Of a stretch of 64,000 nt of DNA, positions 38,833 to 48,424 are shown in pieces; position 1 is the stretch's first letter, and each line of letters begins with the position of its first letter. Under the pieces are notes generated by a model that did not search any database, was not told where the DNA came from, and saw only the letters and a program-made list of their open reading frames with translations. The stretch is from Lates calcarifer. Lineage: Eukaryota; Chordata; Actinopteri; Centropomidae. Both the position numbers and the translations under genes were made by a program. The stretch is taken from the NCBI RefSeq assembly GCF_001640805.2, contig NC_066852.1:5192194-5256193 (forward strand), written 5' to 3'.

Positions 38833-40663
38833 CTGAGGAGAGGCAGGGAAACAGAGGAAGAGTTAAGACATGGCACACAATTAGAAAGTCTAAAAAAATC
38901 CATTGCAGTCCAGACTTCTCCATTCAGATTGTCCGTGGAGGTTTTCAATTTTTCTGTTTACATGCAATCATAGTACAGTAGAATTCATGTGCACATGGAA
39001 GTGAACCCAGACATGTCTGATAAATATACTCATAAACTGGTTCAGTTAAAGCTATGATACTGAAGTCATTTGGTTTTGAGAAAGCTTTCCTTCACCATAT
39101 TGTTCTGTCTTTACCTACAACTGCTGCAGTACAGAGATAGCAGATAATAAATTACACCCAGCAACTAAAATCTATAATCTACTCTGGGCCTTGACATGAA
39201 AAACTAGACAGTTGCCATGGGTGATGGTAGTTACCAGAATTTCTTTTTATAACTCAAGAGGGTTGGAATCCACACTGTTTTAAATACCTTCTCAGATCTC
39301 ACTTATGATTCCTGTAGGACAAATACTATGTTTTTTCGATTTGATATTCTTTATTCTTGCTTCTTGCCTTCATGTCTTCTCATAAAAATAACAGGGAAGT
39401 GTCAACAGTGGCACCTAGTGGTTAAACTTTAAACAGTCTGGGTTAAATTGTATTCTTAATCTTTCATGCATGTGTTTAAGGCAACACACAATTAAGGATC
39501 CTGGGGAAAAAATTGGGAAATTTGGGGAAATTTTAGTAATGACATACTGTCTGAGTTGTTTCCTGTTTGAGATCTGTGCGTCTGCAGAACTCCAGCTACG
39601 ATGGAGTCGGGCCAGAAGCGTTGTGTGGGACGGTGCTGGGACTTCATCTTCTTTGCTTTAGGAGCTGGGTCTGGGTTACTGGCATCCAGCATAGGCTGGA
39701 GGATACGGCGACGAGCGTTGATGAACCTGGATTATAGATTTTTGTAGATTATCATTAAAGGGCTTTGTGGGTAAAATATGTTGGAAAAGGAAAGGACAGA
39801 ACTCCAGAAGACATATGTTCTTAGTTATCTTGTTTTCATCAGATTGTTGTCTAAGACTGGTTCTGGTTTCCTTACACACAGTCCATTCATCAGTCAAATG
39901 ACACAGACTGCTGCAGATACAGTGTTAAGTTTACAAAAACAACATCTTTTTTATTTCCTGCCACAAAATACAATATTTACTTTTGTAAATACCGAACAGC
40001 TTTCCAGAAGGAAAGGAAGGAAGCAAATTATACTCTTCCAATCTATATCCAAAAAACACTGAAATCTCTTCTATCATTTCTTGAAAACAAATATGAAAAG
40101 AGGGGTGCATGACAGTATGGGAGGCACTATGTGGTCTATGGTGTACTGCAGATATATGACCAGGAGATGGCGCCACAGTGTTAACAGTGCGCTGAGCAGT
40201 CCCAGTATATTCAAGTTCAGTTCAGGAGCTTCCACTCATATTTCTGCTACAAAATATAAAGTGGTGTCTTTCTGTCTACATGTGCATACAAATACTTAAT
40301 GGCTATAATGACACTGTATTCAGCATCTTACCAATTGTTCACTTGCAAAAGGGTTAGACTCGTTTGTGCAGCAATCTGCCTTTTTTCATCTTCGGTTGGG
40401 TACGGGTGCTGAAAGAATGAAGAGACAACATCTGAGTTTTCAAGTTGTTTTCTGTAATTAATAGCATTAGTGTGCTTCTTTTTTATTGGTTCTGACTTCT
40501 CATGTTAAACACTGAAATTTCTTACTCTCTCACTGTTCAGTAAACCTCCTCATTAAACTAGTTAACTCTCCATATACATCTCATTCATTATATCTGCTTC
40601 CAAAGCCACCACTTCATAACACTTTGTTGAAAAGGCAAACAAACACGATCATTTCAGATTAAT

Positions 40664-40702
<39 letters not shown>

Positions 40703-42775
40703 TACAAACATACACTCACACCATGTCTCTGTCTCACCATGAGATGCTGAAAGAGCCAGGACCGCATGATGTTGGTGGCATGTTTGGGCAGGACCCCCCT
40801 CTTATTCTTGGACTTCTTGTCTTCACTGTCCAACAGGGATGACAGGTCCACATTTACCTTTACAACAGACAGCAGGAAGGGAAGAGGAGAAAGGAAGAAA
40901 GAAAAGGAGCGGATGGAAGAGCTTAGTTATTGTTGCCACGGAAACAAAGGGAGCCTACCAATTACCTATCTTTTTTTCTGTGGCAGGGGCAGAAACACCA
41001 CCTCAAGTGTCACCATGGTAACTGAGTTTGAGTAATGATACTTAAAATATAAAAAAGCAGCACCCTTCACTATGTGGAAAGACAAGAGGGTCAGTAGTCT
41101 GTTTGGTGCTTCAATGACTTTAAAGACTGGAGGGTCAGACAAGCCTTTGGTCAAAAGTTTGGATTTCACAGTTTGGTGCTAAATTAGTGAGGTGCTGCTA
41201 AGTGTGACTGTGTTTGGCTTAGTTTTCATTTGTATTGACCTAAGCCCATATCTGTGATCAATGAGAAATCATTATTCAGATGTTATTGTTTGGAGTGCGA
41301 GTGCTGAAGGACAAGATGATCTCAGAGTATTGACATTCTTTGACAGCCTGCAGTGTACATGTGGTTGTGTGTGTGCATGTATGTGTGCTAGTGCATGAGC
41401 TTTGTCTGGCTGAACAGTACAGTTTTCCTATTGTTACAGCTGAGGTTAAGTTAAGGTTAGGAAAGAACTTGGATGTTCTTGGATACTTATTAGACAAAGG
41501 TACACCAAGGCTGCAACAATTAGTAAAGGATAAGTCCAGTGATATTCTTTTTTCCCCTAATTATCAACAAATCCCATATAAAGACCCAAACCAACTATGA
41601 GTTGATCCAGATAACAGATACTGTGTATCTATCTAAAACCTAATATTCCCCCATGCAATAGAGCTCCACTGTTGTCCGCAAACTATTAAAAACACATCAG
41701 TGAGCCACACTGTTGCACTGGGTAGCACGTTCCTTCATTATGTGAAAACACACACTGTTTTGACTCAGCCCCACATACACTGTCATGCTGCCAGATATAC
41801 TCACTAGGGCATCAAATGTGGTTTAATCCAGCCCAAAGTATATCAGTGTCTGGGTCTGGTTTGACACAGGAAGTCAAAAAAGTATTTAAAGTTAGACTAA
41901 CATACTGTTGGTTTGGGTCTTTTTTAAAAATGGGATTCCTAGCACACAGGTGGCACTGTGGTGCAGTGGTTAGCACTGTTGCCTCACAGCAAGAAGGTTC
42001 CAGGTTTAAGCCCAGGTATGCCCAGGGTGTGGAGTTTGCATGTTCTCCCTGTTCTCCCTGTTGCCTGTAGGTTTGTTTGTCTATATGTATTGGCCCTGCG
42101 GTGGACTGGCGATCTGTACAGGGTGTACCCCACCTCTTGCCCAATGTCAGCTGGGATTGCTTCCAGCCCCCCGGCGACCCTTAACGGATAGGCGGTATAG
42201 ACAGTGGATGAAGGGATTTGTTGAAAAATAGTAAAAAAATACTGAAAATACTGAATTTCTCAAACCTCGTGACAGTTTATGTGATCTTCCCAAAGATCCC
42301 CTGATATGTGAATTTGAAAATAGCACAGTGAAGCACAAACATCCAAGCAGCAAAAAGAAAAAAAACACATTTAATGTACTTTTTCTTGAGTGGCGAGGGA
42401 CTAACTTCAGCAATATAGCCTCATGCGTTCAGTAAAATGTTTTCACAGAAGATTTAAGACTTGATTTTTGTTCATCTTAGGGTAAGTCTTAGGTTAGGGT
42501 TTAAGGGTTTAAGGTTATGGGAAGGCAAAGATTAGAGTAGAGTTTATCCAAACAAATAAAGAAAGAATGTAAGTCAATGCAATGCCATCCTAAGTGAAAA
42601 AAGTGTGTGTGCAGCTGTCTGTGTGTTTATTTCATTGTAGAGATAAAAGTGCATGTGGGCTCTGAGGCAGATAATATGAAACACAATGGCCCCTTTAAGC
42701 AACCATTAGCAAACCCTGTTTGACACCACCTGCAAAGAACTATACTACATAAAAACACATACTATACAAAAATGT

Positions 42776-42813
<38 letters not shown>

Positions 42814-44906
42814 TCTTTCAATGTCTGCATATTCATAAATATGTAATAAATATATCATATATCTAAATATATAATTTATAATATAAATGTATAATATGAA
42901 CCAATTATTTAAATCTGTCATTGTCATTGTACCAGGCAGTACCAGTGGCTTTAAGGTTTTTTTTTTTTTTTTTGAATGAGGTATCTATTTGTGAAGGCTA
43001 AGCATAGCCTACTGTGTGAAAATTTCATATGCATAATCATGCAGGACAAAATGCATGAATAAGTAAAAACTGCAATAAATAACAGACAAACCTATATGCA
43101 CTCACACCCCCTAAGACTCCCCATACAAAACAGGACTCATTACAGTTGCAGCTGGGTGTCACGTGGACAACCCTCCTCTTATCCCCCCTCAGCCATGGGA
43201 GCGTGTGTGTTCTGGGGGAAAGCAAGGATGAATTAATTGGCGGCACCAAGCTCAAGAGTGTGATTACTCTGGGCTTGTCGGCAAAGTAGTGACGAGGCTG
43301 TGTTCAACTCCCAGCTCACATGTAACACTCTGCCTCGGCTGGGTCGCGGTTATTCACAGAGGCCCCCTCTAACTGTCAAGAACAGAATTACCCACCTGAA
43401 ACTGAGCCGCTCTCCAGGCCAGGACTGCTGTACATAGAGCACTGCTCCCACATTTTATTCATATCTATAGGCAAGTTTCAAGGCCAGACAAGTACTGGCC
43501 TCACCACTGATACATTAAATCTACCTAGCCTGCTGCTTTTGTGGGTAATGGATACACTATGTTTGAAATGTATAGAAAAAGAAATACAAGCCAGTGATTG
43601 TAAAATAGAATCCTAGAATAGAAATTCATTGTAGAATAAATTTGAACTAAATTTATTCTATAATGCTGAATTCTAATTTTCTTTCAAAATATATGAGTAC
43701 ATTTTCTATCTAGTGCCACACAGACTTCCAATTTAAAGAGCAGTATTACATTTAAAAGGAAAACTGGTTCCAACAAATTCATTACCTTGCGTTGCATATT
43801 TTAATAGTGCATTGCACATCAATAAAACCCTGGTCTTTTATATTCAAAATCTGTGCTCTTAATAACACAGACCCTGCAGTCTGCAGACAATCATCCAAGT
43901 TAATCAGGCCACCATTACATATAACTTAATGGTCCTTTATGTTTGCAATAAAAAAACTGTAAAAAAATAAAAATAAAAACAAAAAGCTGTTATTTGTTAT
44001 TTGTAACTACTGTATATTAAAAACACGGCCAATGCTACTGCCAATGTCAGACATTTTACTTGCCAGTGGATCTCTTGTGCATTTTTATGTTCAACCAACT
44101 TTCACACAGAATATTTTGTCTGCTCAACATTTGTTGGTCAATTATCTTGCCTTCGCGGGGGTGTCTCAGTCCTGTGTTGTGACTGTCTTTTAATGAGTCA
44201 GCACCAATTATCCAGGTCAGATTCCTTGTGCTTCCGTTGTGCACAGCAAAACAAAGACATTCTGACTCTGAAAAGATCCTGTGTCCGGTGAGCAGACATA
44301 ACAGGGGCTCAAGTGCCTGATGTTCTCTACTTTTAGAAGAGGGTCTCTACCCTTGATACTCTCTTTCCCACCAGGGAAAGGTCTGTGTACAATGGAGGGA
44401 AAGACATAATGGTTTTGGATGCCAACAGTCCTCTTCTTCTTAGATTAACCTTTAACAAAAACAGAAATAGCTTTCTGATGGCTGACCACTTGCTTTAAAA
44501 ACATGAAGGCAACAAACAGCACAGCTAAATTACAGAATGAATAAAGTTATGACAGACTGTCCTGTTGTCCCAGCATGACCCAAAAGTTTTTAATATGTTA
44601 TGGTTGCAGTTTATTTTCAACTCAGTTTAAATTCATTTTGTGATATGTTTAGGATGAAGCTGGACTAAATAAACAAGTGTCTTATCAAGTCATCATAGAG
44701 AGATAACCCAGAGTTAATGACTTTAAAAAATTGAAAATGTACTGTCTTGGGATATGAGGCTAAATACAACGTAGTTGTTCTGTAACTTGACTGTTTGTCT
44801 TACAGCAGCGAAGTATAAACACAACTTCAGGAGGGAACGTTTTTTAATCAAAAACTGTTTTTGTTAACTAAATGTAATCCATTACTCTGGCCAGCTTAAT
44901 TAAGCT

Positions 44907-44971
<65 letters not shown>

Positions 44972-47900
44972 TAATTTCATTGATCAGTAGGAGACTCATT
45001 CATCTCCACAACAATCTAACATTCAAAGAGAAAAGATACAGTGAGTGTAAAAACTGAACTAGAATGAAAGGAAATATTAAAACCACAAATGTGTCATAAA
45101 AAATCCAATTCCAGGCATTCATGTGGGGTCGACTGTTCTAAAGCCTTTCATGAGGAGGAGATAAAATATTTGTGGCCATAATATTTCCTGTCCATAATAA
45201 TTTCCACAATATTTCCTCTTTCTCAAAAGGCGGGCGAAAAATAAGATACAAAATGTTGGATTGAGAATATTCTGTAGCAACTTTGAGTTTTATGTCTCTC
45301 ATGTGTAAATCACATCATCGAAAAAAACTTGATCTATAAACAAAGTTTATAGTGTTAAATGACTAAGTAAATGACCGTCATCTGCAGTCATATCTGATAG
45401 GATTACGTAAGCTCCCTAAACATCATGGGAACAAATAATTTCCATTTTGTGTCTCGGCAGGAGGTGGTGTTCAGACAGAGACAATGAAAAGACACCCAGA
45501 GGGATTCTGGGAGATGTAAGGAGGCCCGTTTAATAACAACAAATAGAGACAGTGGGTGGTGCAGGCGCAGGGAGGGAGCCAATGTATTGGCCAAGGCATC
45601 ACCAACCCAATGGCTTTACCTGTGAGTTCTGGATCTGGATGGTTCCTGGCGGCAGCGCCTGCGTTAACACTTGCCCTTGTGATGTCACCATGGCAACCGG
45701 CTGGTACAGGGTCCCACCTGAGGGGATAATTTGCCATCATGAGTATCAAGTGGCCTCAGCAGCCACTGGCAGCCACATCCCGCACCACCACTAGAGCCTT
45801 ATTAACTTCTTGTCAGCCCCACAAACAAAACACACGACAAACAAGAGGCGAAATGATTAAATTCAAGGTGCATTAGTATCCTTTAACCTAGAAAAAAAGT
45901 GAGAGTCTTTTTAGTGCTGGCTTAATTAGCCTTGATCAAGACACTATTATCACAGTCTGTTTGAGCTCTTCAATGTGTAGTGATCAAAGGCAGACACATT
46001 GATTTATTTTGGGTTAAAAGGGATTTCCAGAGGGCAGGATTAACATTTCACTGTAGAGGCTTGACATTATAAGAACCTTTAAGAATCAGCCAAGCACTCT
46101 GTGAAGGATACATACCATGGCTCTCTGATACACATGTACACAAAAACCAGTCACTATAGCTGTGACAGAGATTAAACTGTAATATAATAGCACTTAAATG
46201 TTACAGTTCATTCCAAAATGTTGTGTAAAGTAAGTGCTTGGGCTGAGTGATGTGGTTGTGATCAGCAACATACTAACCATACACTTAATTTCACAAAATG
46301 AATTATTAATGAAAAATCATGATGAATACTAATTGATGCAACTTGACTGTACTATAGACATCATCTTTTGTGTCATGTCATTTTAAGTCTGAATATTAAT
46401 AACTATAGTAATGGTTTGTTTATATAGTGTCAAGTGATAGCTAAAATTTAAATAAATAAAAAAGCAGTGAAATTTTAGGTAAAAACACAAAGAAGAATAT
46501 TAATAAATCAAAGTACAAAAAATAAATGAATTATTATTTTTAAAAATGATTTGGTAAGAGTTGAGCATCAGCATTTTGAAAGTGATGAGCACCTGTTTTG
46601 TGTTCATGATCTGAATAAAGAGAACTGCAGTAGTTTAAATGAGAAGAGATTTAAGAATGGATTAATTTGGACTAACATTCTCAGCTGGAGAATCATCCTG
46701 GTACAAACACAAAAGTCAAATATCTCTCCTAAGTTGTGTGTACTGTCCTTAATAGTGATTGACAGATGATGTACATGTGATGGTACAAGAGGGGTGATAG
46801 ACGGTGAGGACAACAGAATGACAGAACACATGTTAATTAAATCATAAAACATTTTGTGACATCCAGCTTAATTTAAGATCTGGGTTACATTAATATCACC
46901 AGATCTACCAGGGACCTACAGCTGTGTGTCACAGCCGTAAAGGTGGAATTTAACATCAGGTGACTGTTAAATGTGATCCACTGGTAGCATATATAAAACT
47001 AAAGTGGTACCAAAATAGTTCCTTGGGGGGCACTGCAGGCCTGATGGCAGGTATTAAAGATGCCTCTCTATTGTTGACAGGCAAACTTCTACTGATAAGA
47101 TAGGAACAATACTACTTTAGAGCCAGAATCATGATGAACTGTATATGTATATCAATGAAAGGAAACTTCAGCAGAGTAGACTGTATGCATGTCACTATTA
47201 GTTACCAACTGCATATCAATCCATGTCTGTCTTTATTCATTCTGAAATGTGTATCAAATGTTATTTCTCTATATTCTTATCATGTGTTTTCTCCTGTCAG
47301 ACATAGTATGAATCTCTATTTTCCCCCACTGGTTTTGAATATCAGAATGTCATGATATTTACACAATGAATTCAGGCAAGCAAAATTCTATTTACATCTA
47401 AATATGGGCTTTTCGAAGTACTACAGATCTGTGCTGGAAATGCAATTATTAAATGACGTCCACCACAAAAAGAAGGGTTCTGAGATTTTAGACTCAATTT
47501 ATTCCCACACACTGATAATACTAAAATAGGAGCATTGTGAAAACAAGTGTGTCCATGGAAACTTGAAAAATTATAATATGCCTTTTAATGTAGAAGCTCC
47601 ACAGTCCATATTAAATGAAAGTGCTTGTCTGGCCAGAACAGCCTGAACCAATCCAAGTATCACAGATGTCAAAGTTATTAGCAGATTTGACTATTGAGCG
47701 TAAGTGAATGAGAAATTAGTTTAAAAAATCACTACTGAATCTTCTACGTGTATGTATGAGGGTCATAATGTTTCAGTGTTTGTGTGTGTAATCTCATGCT
47801 TACCTGAAACCACTTGAGAGTTGATGGTAGTCATGGCGACATTGCCCTGTTGCAGACCCCCGGCGGGCACCACAATCCCTGAAGGGTTAACAGAGCTGGA

Positions 47901-48386
47901 GACAGAGGTCATGGATGGAGAGGAGGTCTGAATTAGTTCCTGGGGGATCACAGAGAGACACTGGTGAGCAAATGTAAGAAGATCGTGCTACTGTTTGTGA
48001 CTGAAAAACTCCCAACAGCAAAATCTACCTGGTGATGAATGAAATGATTGGCATCTTGGGAAGAGCTACTCAGAGGGGAATACCAAGTAGGAGCTGTAAA
48101 GTCCACATTGTCTGTGACTGACCTGCTGCATGCTGAGACTGGTGTGTGATGGAGAATAGGGTCCTCCCAGGTCATTACGGAGGAGGTTGTCGCTGTGCAT
48201 CTTGGTCTTCAGACAGGTAATGTAACGGTTGCAGAAATCCTTACAGAGCTCATTGACTTTCTCTAATTCCAAAAGGTGGATCCTCAACACCTGAATGGCC
48301 TTTACCATCTGAAGCAAACAGAAAAAAAAAACTAACAAAACTGATCACATTCCCAACAGACTACAAAACTGAATCCCTGTATTCAG

Positions 48387-48424
<38 letters not shown>

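Noticed and set aside
38524..38981. Long overlapping open frames on both strands at the pknox2 last exon
   Set aside because: They are other-frame readings of the CCT/GAG repeat (Pro, Ser, Leu or Arg/Gly runs). Only the frame ending at 38570 joins the other pknox2 exons.
39492..39547. Extension of the pknox2 homeodomain exon past 39548
   Set aside because: The frame stays open, but the GTATGT donor joins in phase to the last exon, giving [11 protein letters not shown] as expected for PREP2.
41812..42413. Several open frames of 60-110 residues on both strands
   Set aside because: They cover or overlap the SINE copy at 41949-42220 or its flank and are not genes.
42480..42530. Telomere-like words (GGTTAGGGTTTAAGGG)
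   Set aside because: Only one or two imperfect units; not an interstitial telomere array.
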